64,000 nt of DNA from Prostheceraeus crozeri (Eukaryota; Platyhelminthes; Polycladida; Euryleptidae): positions 1-64,000 of the forward strand of contig CAJQUW010009300.1 of NCBI GenBank assembly GCA_907163375.1, in the 5' to 3' direction. Positions 21,430-34,700 of this stretch are shown here, piece by piece. Position 1 is the stretch's first letter. Each line of letters opens with the position of its first letter. Position numbers and translations under genes: made by a program. The notes under the pieces are model-generated. The model ran no database searches, had not been told where the DNA came from, and saw only the letters and a list, made by a program, of their open reading frames with translations.

Positions 21430-21790
21430 CTCGAGAGAGGAGTGTATTGAAAGACATTTGTCTGATAAATGTCTGAAATTGAACGTTGAAACAACAGAAT
21501 ATATGACATTTCCGCAAAAGTATGCTACAGATGCCAGCAGTAATACGTTGATAGTCAGAGAAGTAAACATTTTAGGGATCTACTGGGAAGCTTTTCTGAC
21601 TTGAGATCTTCACTTTACTTAAAACCTGCTGCAAAGAGACGGTACGTTTTGCGCATTTTGAACCCGCTTTCATCACCAAGTGAATTAATTGACGTATACA
21701 ACAGTAGCAAAGTATCCGCATTCATGTATGTATCTCCACTTTTCTATTATCCATCCATTGGAATACACACATGTACAAAAAAAATCAAAA
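21430..21790 (+). pseudogene. LINE (CR1/Jockey-like) reverse transcriptase fragment
   Basis: Two overlapping frames encode the end of a LINE RT: CLKLNVETTEYMTF (the usual LNxxKTEYMTF motif), then REVNILGIYW (FLGV-like), then LRSSLYLKPAAKRRYVLRIL and LIDVYNSSKVSAFMYVSPLF. These are palm-end and thumb motifs of CR1/L2/Jockey-type elements. The frame changes once near 21600. Only about 110 codons remain. Confidence 0.7.
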
Positions 21791-22423
21791 TCCAAAAAGG
21801 CAATAAGTGCCGCTTATAGCCAAACTTAGAAAGATTATGGCCTGTCAATAGCACTGAGCGGCTGTGCTTTTTACTGCTATGTTCATTCATTATGTGCAAT
21901 CCACTACTACCAATTTGAATTGATAATAATCAATTAGACATCCGAATTGGATATCCACATCATTTGGATATTTGCAGGTACAATCAAAATTATTCTTTTT
22001 ACGTTATTCTTAGAATATGACGAAGCTTCAAATCGATTGCAGTGAAAATCAACTTGAGCGGATGAGGGTAGACAAGCCGGCATTTTACGGCATTATGAGC
22101 AAACATGTCCTGCAATCGAATAGTTCCGAGTAAGAATGCCCGCCCGGGGGAACCTTTGTAGTAGAATTTATGTCACGACGTCTCATTTTCTTGCTATTAT
22201 AATCACGAATTCCCGGTGAGTCCTGTTTCACATGCGGCATCACAAATATTTTACTCTTTAGCAGTAATGAAGAAGCTGCTTTCGAAGTCTCTGTTTTATG
22301 CATTATTTGCAAAATAAGTGAGGAATATTAAAAAAAAGTTTTAGTATAACCAGAATTTCTTCAAATCAATGTAACAGCTTTCTTTAGAGTGTATTAATAT
22401 TCTCACATGGCTTTCTGTTTCAG
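21791..22423. other. Upstream/intron sequence of the F-lectin gene
   Basis: Ends in a good splice acceptor (CTTTCTGTTTCAG, 22411-22423). No upstream exon with the required phase-1 donor could be identified. A short frame at 22017-22130 ends at a GTAAGA donor but in the wrong phase. Confidence 0.4.
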
Positions 22424-22750
22424 GGCTCCCGACTGCCACCACTACCACAACATCAACCGCTGCTACCACAGCTACTCCTACTACGACAACAACAATTGCA
22501 CCCACTACAACCGTCACGAAAATAGCCAGACCACTTCCACAAACCCCGAACACCCTATCTGTGAACAAGCCTGTTAATGTTTCCAACCTCAAAGCTGGCT
22601 TAGAAGGCAACATCAACGATGGATATGTTGGCAACGGGAGTTGTGTGACATTGGAAACAACCTCTTCTACCCAGGGACATGTGCTAGTAATTACCATAGA
22701 TCTTCAGCAGACACATATAATCAAGTTCATACACATTTGGAAGAACGTTG
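22424..22750 (+). CDS. F-lectin gene exon: Thr-rich stem and lectin N-terminal half
   Basis: Acceptor TTTCAG before 22424, donor GTGAGT at 22751. In frame the exon opens with about 35 residues rich in Thr, Ala and Pro, probably O-glycosylated. It then enters the lectin fold: LSVNKPVNVSNLKAGLEG, GNINDGYVGNGSCVTLE, and VITIDLQQTHIIKFIHIW. The last resembles the W-x-VDL...I..I.I strand pair of F-type lectins. Both borders are phase 1, as is usual for shuffled extracellular modules. Confidence 0.8.
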
Positions 22751-25700
22751 GTGAGTAGAATATGTTTGAAATAGCGTGCGCGGTTTGCATTGTAGCAAGG
22801 AGGAATTCATTACAATTTTCCGACAGGTGATGAAGTACGTGACCCAATTTATCCGAGCGTTTTTCTAACTTTGAAATCCTTTAGCGGGGAGGGCCTCCCA
22901 GAGTGGTGGGATCAGTTTTTACCAACTTTGTCATCCTGTTGAAAAATGCAAATTCCAATTTCAAATTCGACTTGATTCAAAAGTTGATGAAAAGCACTTC
23001 TAATTACATGACACATTTTTGATGCTCGTATAAATTTGGTGTAATTCAAATTGATATCAGTGCTCATTTTAGAACTGTTTGGGTTCGAATGCACAGTTCG
23101 TAACTCGCGCACTAATTTTAGAGTTCTTTGTGTTCGAAAGCACAGCACATATTTTGGACTCACTTTAGAACTCATTTAGTGAGCTATTTATATTTTATGA
23201 GTTCTTATATCCACTATATCGAAAAATGCCACTGTGCACAACAAAATGGTAATGAACGGCTAGAATAATAAAAGGAACAACAATCTGCAGCTTCGTTCAG
23301 GGAATCAAAGACTGCAGTTGCTGCAACACACCTGAACAATCCCTGTGTCTGTTTAGGAGGAGTTTTATTAATATAAAAAAGCATATGAAGCGTAATGTTT
23401 CCTCTCTCACAATAAAGAACTGTACTGTAAATCATGAAGTCCTATTCACGTATGAATCTATGTACTAAACAGACGATTACTAGAATTACCGAACTTAAAT
23501 TCACAGAAGCACTGAAATGCTAGTTGAGTACTGATATGATGAGGCATCAATGTCAATAAATTCAGTTAACGAGCACTGACTGTGGGAACAATTGACGCCT
23601 ATCACACGGTCAACATAGTTGTTCATAGTTCCTGCAGCGAAACTATATCAAAAAATGCCATGCGGCATATCTAACCCGCTATATCACATGCGCACATCCA
23701 TCGAAGAACTGCTTTGGCAATAAAACACGAATGCATTTGGATCAGGAAAATATGCACAAGAATCAAAGCGCAGTCGGTAGGCCTACAGTGGGTAAGCGCT
23801 GACAAATCTAAAATCACTGTCGGAGAGGATGGCAAACGTCGACAGGACTCAAAGTGCAGTCGGAGAAAATGATAGACGTTGGCAGGACTCAAAGCACTGT
23901 CGGTGAGGATGCTTTTGCTTGAAATTGATGTCTTAGGCTCATAAAGAGGAAATCAATAAAATGTCACAGATTGGTCTTTGCAGGATCGCTTCTTAGTTCA
24001 TTGTACCCACTTCGATATGCAGGAACACAAACCTGTCATTACCTCAGCACTCGCTACCTGAGATAGAAGCGATCCAAGTGATAATTTTGCTGCAGGAACT
24101 ATGAACTGCTATGTTGACCGTTTGATAGGTGTCACTTGTTCCCACAGTCACTGCTAGTTAACTGAATTTATTGACATTGATGCCTCATCATATCTGTACT
24201 CAACTAGCATTTCAGTGCTTCAGTGAATTTAAGTTCGGTAATTCTAGCACTCGTCTGTTTAGTACTTAGATTCATACGTGAATAGGACTTCATGATATAC
24301 AGTACAGTTCTTTATTGTGAGAGAGGAAACATTACGCTTCATATGCTTTTTTACATTAATAAAACTCCTCCTAAACAGACACAGGGATTGTTCAGGTGTG
24401 TTGCAGCAACTCCAGTCTTTGATTCCCTGAACGAAGCTGCAGATTGTTGTTCCATTTAAAATTATATATAACTGTAAATAATATTATTCCATTTATAGCC
24501 GTTAATTACTATTCTGTCGTGCGCAGGGTATAGAAAAACAAGTTCTATGAAATGGGGATAAAGGATGATGTGTCTGTGAGTCACCATTAGAGCGCTAAAG
24601 TCATTGACTAAATTGGATGCACAAAATAGATGTTTAGAACCGGATAGCTTGTTGGCTAGTGACATTCAGATATCTTTGCGATCTAATAGGCAAGAAGAAC
24701 TATCTGAAAGAAATATCCCAAGTGCTGAGCTCAGACAAGGCAATATTAAAGAAATACCAAACCGAAGCTCTAGACTATGATTGCTGTGACTATACGTCGG
24801 CCTGTTAAGGTTTGAAGGACTAGTAATATATTGATGATTGCATTTCAGAATCGCGAACTAGTCAAATTAGTGCATGGGTTGGAAATATCCCATTTACTTC
24901 GAATCTTGGACCAGATCTTGCGGCCGACTTTAAACAAATCGCCTCTATCGAACATGACAATCCCAATGAAAAGATAACGATTTATCCAGAATTCGCATCA
25001 TCGAATGTAAGTTTGCATGCCAAATATTTTAGTCTGCAGATGATTAATTCAGCAAGGTGATGTCCTTGTCAATGTTTTGATTCCATGTTGAAATCGGGTG
25101 TCAAGACGGAAGCAGACACAGGCGCGTAGTTTACCAAACGACGAGAGATCACATAGCCGATGCACAAAGAAAACTCCGTTTTATTTTAAAGTTGATCATG
25201 TTTATTAAAGTCTATAATACAGTCCGTTTCATAAAAAGTGGATCATCCTAAAATTTGACTAAATAAAACATAAGTATGATACAGAAAGCATTTTTCATGT
25301 TATTTCATGTCCCTAATATATCTAAATGTCCTTATATAATCTGATAAGCTATGATACAGTAACGGTTCTTAAGAAGCCAATATTTTGTGGCCCCACCCTT
25401 ATTGTCAATGACATTACCAATTCGTCTAGGCATTGATTCGATGATATCGTTGATTTTTGACTGGTCTAACTTTCTCCACTCTCTTTTTAACTGACGTAAG
25501 TTGTGATACGCCATCTGTAGGTAGCAGTGAACGACGAACGTTACGTTTTAGAATACTCCATACATTTTCTATGGGATTCAGATCAGGAGAACGAGCTGGC
25601 CAAGATAATGTCCTAAGCCCTAATTGAGACTTGCATAAGTTGACTCTACTACTCCTGTGACACGAAGCATTATCATCCATAAATAACCAAGTCGATGGAT

Positions 25701-28700
25701 CACCAAGTTGATCTGTCATTTGGCCAATGTTCATTCGTAAAACATTCACATAGCGTTCAAAATTCATGGTTCCTTGCTGTATGTGAAGTCTTCTACGAAT
25801 AGTGGACTTAGAAATAGACGAGTATAGTGCAGCCATCTCAGTTAACGAGAGACTTGGATCAACTTTAACAAATCTCAAAATTAGGCGGTCTCTACGTTTG
25901 GATGTTTTGCGTGGACGGCCAGAGCCTTCTTTACGACAGAGTCGAAAATCATCATTATGCCATCGATGCACATTTGTGTAAGGGACATTTAGTCGCTTGC
26001 TTGTAGCTCGCAAAGAAAACCCTAGTTCTGACACTTTGCCTTTTGTGAATGCGATATCGTTATTGTTCATTTGTGCTTTGTATTGTTTTTAACCGGTAAC
26101 AGATAGATTTCTAGCTGAAAGCAATCAGGAGTGCTGCCAACACCACCGCAACGAAGTCAGGAAGCTATGGAACATGAAGTCCAGTTAATCACATGTAGCA
26201 GTTACATTATTGTTGATGAATAATGTTGCTATACTGGCTCTGATTGACCGATTTTCTTTATTTTTGTTTTGCTTGATAGCTTTTGGCTTGTAGAACAACA
26301 TATTACATAACAAAGGAAACAAATGTAATTTTATAAGAGTGAGGTATGATTTTGTGTAACATTGCTAAATGAAGATCAAATTATCTACTATTTTTTTGTC
26401 TATAACAGGAAAACAATTCAATATTCATGCTTGAAATTTCCAACAATGATATTAGTAAGCACAACTGACATATCTTCCAAATTTCAGAGAAATTCGTTCA
26501 AGTTTGGCGGAGTTAGACAAAGTTGAAGTTAAGGCGATGTTTAAGGGTGATCCATTTTTTATGAAACAATCTGTAATAGGTAGTGCATCAGTTCTCACGC
26601 ATTCAAAAGTCGATAGGAGGAAATGGACAGCGAAATGTCACCGTGAAGTTTCATTAAAACAATGAGTGCTTACAGCAAATGCGCTGTTTGCATGAATGTT
26701 TATCAAGTTGCAGAGATAGGTCGTAGTGTGGAATCTCACGATTGTGGGTTAACCCTCAGAGACTTAAGTCTTTTCAACCCTCTGAGACCTGATGGGGTCC
26801 AGTGGACCACCTTTACAGGTTCTTAGTTCAGGAAAGTTGATTTTTAGTAAAGCAATGATGTTTGCATGTAGCAGGCGATAAAAGTAATGTTTTGAGCTTC
26901 TTTTAGCTTTCTCAGTAAACACATACGAAAATGTTGTGGTTTTGCAATTCAACGACAAATAGCACAGTATCAGTTATACCAAGAGGCGGCTTCACGATGC
27001 TTGATGTCGCCACATAACCTCAGATAGTTGATTTTTACGAAATTGATTTATTCCATGCAACAGAATCCTCACATTTGTCAATTGCTTCAAATGTATCCAT
27101 GCCAATCAGAAACTGACCTAAACTGAGTCGTAATTACTGCATTTTTAGACCTTCAAACCAGCGGTGGAGATCTCAAACTCATCAATTGCTATAATGTGTA
27201 GACATTTCCAAGAATCTGTTTTTAGTGCTGAACCATGAATACAATGATAGGTTTCATTTTGAACATTGTTTCATGCTGATTTGTTTATACACGATTATGT
27301 GTAAAAGCAAAATATTCACATTTTGCGATCTTCAAACACAACGCGTATGCATGAACATGATGTAGGCAAGGAATGAATAAATTTAACTCTTTATGCAACA
27401 TCGTGGACATTTTAAAAATCATTTTTCATCTGATAGTAAAACTTTTGTGATGATGTGAATATCGATACCCTTTGAGACCTGAGAGGGGGTCCAGTGTACC
27501 ACCTTAGCCTACCTAGCATGCTTCTACTGATTCAATTGAAACGAAGTAACACATGCAGATTCACTGTCAAATATGACGATTTTATATGAGCATGAACGGT
27601 TGATATATCCTCAGCTCAAAAAGTAAAATAGAAAAAGATGGCTCCAGGGTGCACTGCACCACCCTCAGAGACCTGAGGGTAAAGATGCAACATACTCTTT
27701 GCAAGGGTGTGCTGGACAGTTTTCTAATGAAGCCGACCTGACGGCTCCTATTGCTTCAAACCATCGGGTTTATCTTTAATATGTTGTCATAGAGCGCTGC
27801 TGCTGTTCTTATCTAATACAGCACACTTGTGTTCTTGGTGTTTGGTTTAAAACATCCTACAATTTTACCTGCAGCCAGTGAAATCACCACTTTGTGAACA
27901 AGGCAAGTGCACAAAGCGATCTATACATTTGAATTTAGTATTTCTTGAAACCTTACATACTGTATGCACAAAAAGAGTTGCCATCAGATTTATTATCAAC
28001 AGAAGATGCTGCCTGACAACAATATACATTCATCGATGCTACTGACAGGTTACAATTTCTAATTAACTAATTTAATTTTCTATTACAGATATGTTTACGA
28101 ACGGCGGTTCAAGATGCACATTATTGATCATCTTTTTTTAGTTTACTCTTTCCTTTGCTTAACACGTTCCTATTTATCAAATCTATAATTCTCAAAACTG
28201 CATTTTACTAGCATTCCTTGTGGGACCGAGAATAAAGTATGCTACCATCATTTATTTGCACTTTTTTCCCTAGGAATGGCAGGCAGCCATTCGCGTGGCG
28301 TGAGGTATTCTGTGAAAAATATTTTAGGCAGACTTACCGAGTTAAAGCTGCCAAAGTTCCTTTAAGAGGATTCCCATTATATTCTATAGTTCCCACTATG
28401 ACATCGATTGCGCATCGCTTGTACAGTACATGTAGTGTAGGGTTGCATCTTAGCTTCGTCAGGACGCTGGTTTCTATCATATGCATGAATATAGCTGCGA
28501 AGTGATAGCCATTTAGCACACCCTACTTTTTGTGCACTTTGCTATTCTCCTTTATTTCATAACCACATCAAACAAAGTTCAATAGCGTTTACAGAAATAT
28601 TGTCCTTACTTCAAAACTATTTATTCCATCCCAAATATTCTTTACGTGTTATACGCTAATGCTGAACACCGGTTTCTATCAGAATACTTGGGCACTTAAG

Positions 28701-31700
28701 GGTAGTTAACGTCACGAGATAGAAGCACTTTATTATCATCAACTTCATCAAACTCATTTAGTTAGGAAAAAGATTCAGTTCCATTATTAGTCAAACGCGC
28801 ATGTACAAGTGCAAAGAGAGCTTGTTCGAGAGACGCAGTAAAATAGTTTTTGCAATTTTGTGGACTTCGGTCGGTATCCTTATTGTATTGAATTTTATAA
28901 ATATGAGATGCATCCTTGTTTTCCCTACAAAATCAACAGAAACAGTTGATTCAACTACCAGAAACTCAACTACACCGTTGCCTGTACAATAACTGAAGTA
29001 ATTACGAAACTGACGTAGAATTACATTCTCATTGACAATGTCGAATCTCCGTCATAGTTAAATGCAACATGCCAAACAAATTGGACAAAAATATCAGTTT
29101 GAGACAGACGAAAGAGAATAAAAATCAATGCATCGTGGTTGTGACTATTATGACGATACATGCAGATGTATAAAGCTAATAAAGAAGAAAGTAATAATGC
29201 CAACCGTTCGTAAACAATTGACATAAAGTAATTAAAATTCAAAGCCTGTAGCATTGGTAATTGAACGTGGCTGTCAGACAGCACAGTTTCTTAATCATAA
29301 CTCTAATGTCATCTTGTGTTTGTAACATATATAGGGATTTAAGTAACACTAAATTCACATGTAGAGTAATGAATTTTCAGGACTAGGATGGAATTTGACT
29401 CCAGTCGCAGCACTGCCGGGAGAACCATGTTGGGGCATGAATGATCAATAAAGAGCTTAGCATTGCACATGTCACTGATTCCAACCCAATCATGCATTGG
29501 TTGACAGGTGTTTCAAAATGTGAAGTAGCGCCGTTATTGTGCATTGATGATGATGTGCATTATTGACATTTCCGCTCTAGAGATTTTGTTGTCATCTATT
29601 TATATGTCTTGAATCCACCACAAACATAGAATGTGCGAACTTCCATTCTACTGCGACCTGCCTTTACACTTTAGTGAACATGCAATCAACACATTTCCTC
29701 TTTTCCTTCACTCGCTCTTTTTATGAAGCTTCACACAGTGACATTTCAGTGTACACCTATATAGTCTGTTTCCTAAATTGCACAAAACGAAAAGTTCTTT
29801 TATCTTTTGCTTATCATCATCAAGTTCAGTTGCAACAGAGTACTAAATTTATTCACTTGGTCAGCAGAGACGCTTGGATTAGGAAACAATGTCGTTTGCC
29901 TTATTAAATTAAGTAGTGATTGAAAGGTTGCTGGATAGTTGATCATTTCATGTCACCCGTGATGATGTTCCTCTTGTCATTATCGAATGAGTTACAAAAA
30001 ATCTAATTGATGCACTGAACAGACTCAAACACAGCAACTAACAGCGTGAAGTGTAGGTCTATAGATGCAGACAAGCAGCAGCCCTCGTCTACTGGTCAGA
30101 GACTCGAAATCTTTTAGCCTCAAATGTGGAAAATGATGCTTTACCAAACGGCTGAGTATGAAACTAATACAAACTTCAAGTTTGTCAGCGAACGAATAGG
30201 CCGATTCAATCGCTAGTAATAAAAGTTATCAAGCTGCGTGGAGTTGACCGTTAAAACATTGTCATGCTTTTAAGTCTGCGGACCACAACTGACCAAAAAC
30301 AACCGAAATGCTCTGCCAATTTGAAGTACTGAACATAACCTTTCACATGATATATAAGTTTATTGAAAATGATCATCTTCATTATTGAAAAATCGTGTCA
30401 GATGCTTTTAAGAAGCAATTTTCGGCAAAAGGTGTTGGTCAGTTGATGGCCAGGAACAGTGGCGCGTTTATAATTGCCATTTTCAATGAAAAATTCAGTG
30501 TCACTTTTCGTCAATTATATTTGGCCGGTAAAAAATTAATTATGTTCAAATAAAAGTGGATGGACCACGTTTCGTGTCACAGACACTTCAAGGACCGATG
30601 TGTGCTGACAACAATGACAAGCGGTCGCAAGTTCAGAAGGAACAAAGAAAGCTGCATAATGAATCCTGTAGCATTGAAGAGCGTGGAATGATCACATCTA
30701 ATGAATCCTTTGACGTCGAAGGTGTCTTGAGCAAGTTATGAACACATACAGTAGTAAGCTGCATATTGGAAGCAAATGAGCAGTAACACAGTAAAGCAAT
30801 TCAAGCGGCAAAGCAAGAAGCATGGTTATGACAGGAGACGAGCAACAGACGTCCGCACGCCTGCCAGGCGAGAGAAGGATGCTAAAGCCAAACTGCTGCG
30901 GTGTTGCATTTCATGCATGCTGGACTCATAAATCGCATCAATACCCCGAGTAGGGACGACTTAAAATCACCTATTTCAACAGCAATTCGAAAATGTTGAA
31001 AATTCAAAGAATTTCGTCTTCAAATCGCCTTTATGCTGCTACTGACGATATGTCAAACTGGTTGAATGCACTCAAGAGCAAATTATGAGTCCAAGGAGAT
31101 TAACAGGACTGATTTGTGGATGGAATGCGATTGAAATATATTGGAGAATTTCAAGTGTGATGGAATAACTCTCAAATGAGCGAGTGACTCCTTGTATCCG
31201 GGATAGACTTTGAGGAAATATTATGTTCTTCATCGGATACACTTTACTAAAGACGTGCGACAAGTTTCACCAACATGGCTTGATCACACACTGTAAATGA
31301 ACGTAACGAGAATCCAGAGCATCGCCCTACCTGTAACTGCAACTCAAAATTTTCATAACCAACAGCAATAAAAGAATAACAAATAGAATAATAATGAATT
31401 AAAATGAATTTTTCTGGAAGACCGATTCTGTTGGGAGTGTATGGAGTATGGACTTTTAAGTAAGTTGGTCCACGTTTGAAGTAACTCGTAGAAGTGTATG
31501 ACCTACCGCATGCTTCCTGCCGTATATCTAATGTAGATGCGCTTGATGAAGCATTATAGATATCCTCAATTTTTAGAACAAGCTATTGAAAATTGCTATC
31601 GCGCAGCATTGATGGATACTGATTTGTGTTACACCGTTGACTTGCTATCCAAAATGTACTTAAATACCTCAGAAAACTCATCACTCAAAATAGCAACTAT

Positions 31701-34700
31701 GACAACTTCTTTTGTAGCTCTACTGGAGGGAGCCCGTGTTTGGAAGATACATCATCATTACAAGACCACAATCTTTGAAGACGATGGAACTCTGTGAAGT
31801 GCAAGTGTTGGGAGTCCATCCAACTTATAATTCCCATTCATGTGAGTGATCGGTTATTTCTAAGTCATGCAAATCAATGATTCATCCATCAAATATTTCA
31901 ATCAGCCAATCTGCCGCGCTTTTGCAGCCTTCTATAAAACTATTTACGAAGCTGCAGTGGCCAGATGAAATCAATTTTAAACACATGATACAACCACATC
32001 TGCATTGCAAAGTGGACGCTTTCAGCGACGAGACATAATATACTTCGAAAGTTAGTTTTCATGATATTTCCATGAGTCTATCTTCAGTGAAATTACATGT
32101 AGATAAATATTGGGGATTAATCTCCTAAAATACTACTATTCGTGCTTTATGTTATTGATTTTTTTGCTATGCACCGTAAAATGATGGTGTAATCCGGAAC
32201 GGGTATTTCATTCCTAGAAGCCATAACCAAATCATTTTTTCTTGTTCAACATGAACCACAAACTAAATATCCATTGCAAGTTGACATAATTAAAATTTCA
32301 ATTGCAGTATATAAAAAAGCAGATCAATAAAATATTTCACATCAAACTCTCAACATATTCAAAGACAATTTCATAATGTTCATCAAAACAGGAGTATATC
32401 ATGATGAAACATAAAAGCGAGTCAATTATTCACGCTGACAGTTCATACAAGTAAAGAATGACATGTAATACAACAGATCCAATCAGGATCCCGGTACTCA
32501 CAGAAGCGGACATTGCATCCATCAAAACCGTTCTTCATCTTCGGATGATACTGAAGATGATGCTGAGATGTGAATAGACTTCGACAGTCCGCCTCTTCCC
32601 CACTTTGGTTAATTCCGGGCGGATTCTATGGCTTTTCCTGATATATCACAGTTACCTTTGCTCCCCGACCTTTCTTCTCTGTCCCTGGTGCACCTTTTCT
32701 GTTCTCCTGTAATAATTGAATGAGAACGGAATAAAGTTTTCGACCGACTCCCCGGCAAACGCCTGATTGGCTCCTCTGGCATTCGAGGAACCAATCCACA
32801 GGCTGTGAATCCGGACTTGAGATTATTTTCATAGTGAATTTGAACCTTCTGCCACAACTGGCTCAATCAGATAGGAAAGGCCGTCTTCTATATTGCAGTG
32901 TACACCTTTTTGCCGTGTTTCTTTCGATAATTGTCAAAGATTATTCTCCATGATATTTTGAATGAAATGAAGACAGTCACATCAGGTGGCGTCGACTTGG
33001 GAGGAAGGGTAGCAAAATATATCATGTGTTCTCTGGCTGAACGAATGACTTCGGGACAAAAGAGGCCACCAAGATTGTCACCAGGATTTTAGCACTGTCA
33101 TTGACGCTCACTTTTGCAGGGAAGATGTTCTTGAATCACTTGAGAAAAGTGTGCATGCCGAACCATCCTGACGTGCTTGCGGCGTACTGTGCTCCAGCTG
33201 GGCCACCCTGAGTCCAGTCTTCATCCATCTGAAGACAGCATAGATATCTTCAGATAGAAGTCAGTATAAAGATCTTCTGGTGCGGTTTATGATATCAAAA
33301 CAGTCCGGAAAGAAGCTAATTTAATGAACAAGGTAGAGGAATTAGAAAAAAATTTACGAATTAAAGCTCCCTGAAATATTCTGCGATATTAGTGAGAAGC
33401 GATACATTCGCAGGGACAGCTTCTGACTTTACATGAATGAATTCCATAACGGCCTGTGAATCGCATCCATATCCGGGGATCAAACGTCCTCTTCCTTATC
33501 TTCTTGAAAACTGCTGAGAATGACATGCAATTTGAAAATACAGCATATTAAAGAACTTTTAACCCGAGGATCTTCGTTATCTGTGTCCAAAAGTGGTATA
33601 TCAAAATTTTAATTCAATTAATCGACTTTTGGAAATTTTGACAAAATTTAGCTACAATTCACGCAATGCGAAATTTCTATAATTGTTGTTTGCGATGGCA
33701 AGCTGGTTGAGAATGGGAAGGTGCTTGAGCGTATGAAAAATGATTGATAAGATGTGTGCAATGAGTTCAACTCTAACATGTGTTTATGGAGTGTGGAAGA
33801 TTTCCGCAAAGAGTAGTTATTATAATCTTTGTCTGAAATGGCATTCTACAATTCGAAATTGGTTCAAATGTGGTTATAGCGAGGATCGGCGACTGTCAGA
33901 TGCCCACAGAAATCAAATGATTAGGGAAACACAAGAAATGACCTCATATAGACCTACTGTCATCATTACTAAAACCTTTAAGAAATAGCATCTACATACT
34001 GTACACAGCATTTGGATTCTATTCGATGTCTCAGGTATGATGGATGATCATCATTTGATTCAAGGACTTAAATTTCTAAATTGCCACATTCAGATTGAAA
34101 ATTGATGCGCCTTGTTAGAAGTTGCAATAAAAAAAGTCGAAAAATGAAAAGATGAAGAGTTCGGGAATGCGCTGAAACTGAAGTCATAAAAGCACAGTTT
34201 AGACGGTCCTCGGTATCGATAGGACTAATACATGATTTGCTTGGATTTCCAGTTAGATAACGATCTCTTCTCATGTGCATGGAATCAATGGATCCCTTAT
34301 TGGGATTAAATTCAAGGTTGATAGGAATAAACATTCTGAAATCGTTAATGGTGTTGACATTTGTGCTCAAACGGACAAAATTATGAAAGACAGAATTGTG
34401 AAATTAAAGAATCAAGTTTCACGACTTCTGTAGATTTTAATGCATGATACATGATAATCCTGTTATAACAATTCTGCTCATACATCTGTTATTGGATAGT
34501 GCGGTGCTTGCTCGTATTTAACATCACAATTCTCTTCCAGTTGCTGACTCGTTGAAAGTTGTAGTTCACTTTTCTGTCTGAAAATTTGTTTCTTTTCTAT
34601 TTACAGATCGCAGGAAGAAATCACCACTGACGACGTCTGAAGTTCCAGAAGTTCTACAAGATAAATCTGCTCTGGATTGTGCTCGTGCGTGCGACTTACG

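Noticed and set aside
22341-22697. Val-rich - strand frame
   Set aside because: It is the antisense of the Thr-rich lectin exon: ACN codons read backwards give Val.
28239-28505. 88-codon + strand frame in the lectin intron
   Set aside because: No recognisable domain and no usable splice borders.
31537-31797. 86-codon + strand frame
   Set aside because: It overlaps the true lectin exon at 31718-31841 in another frame; the exon's frame carries the lectin signature and phase match.
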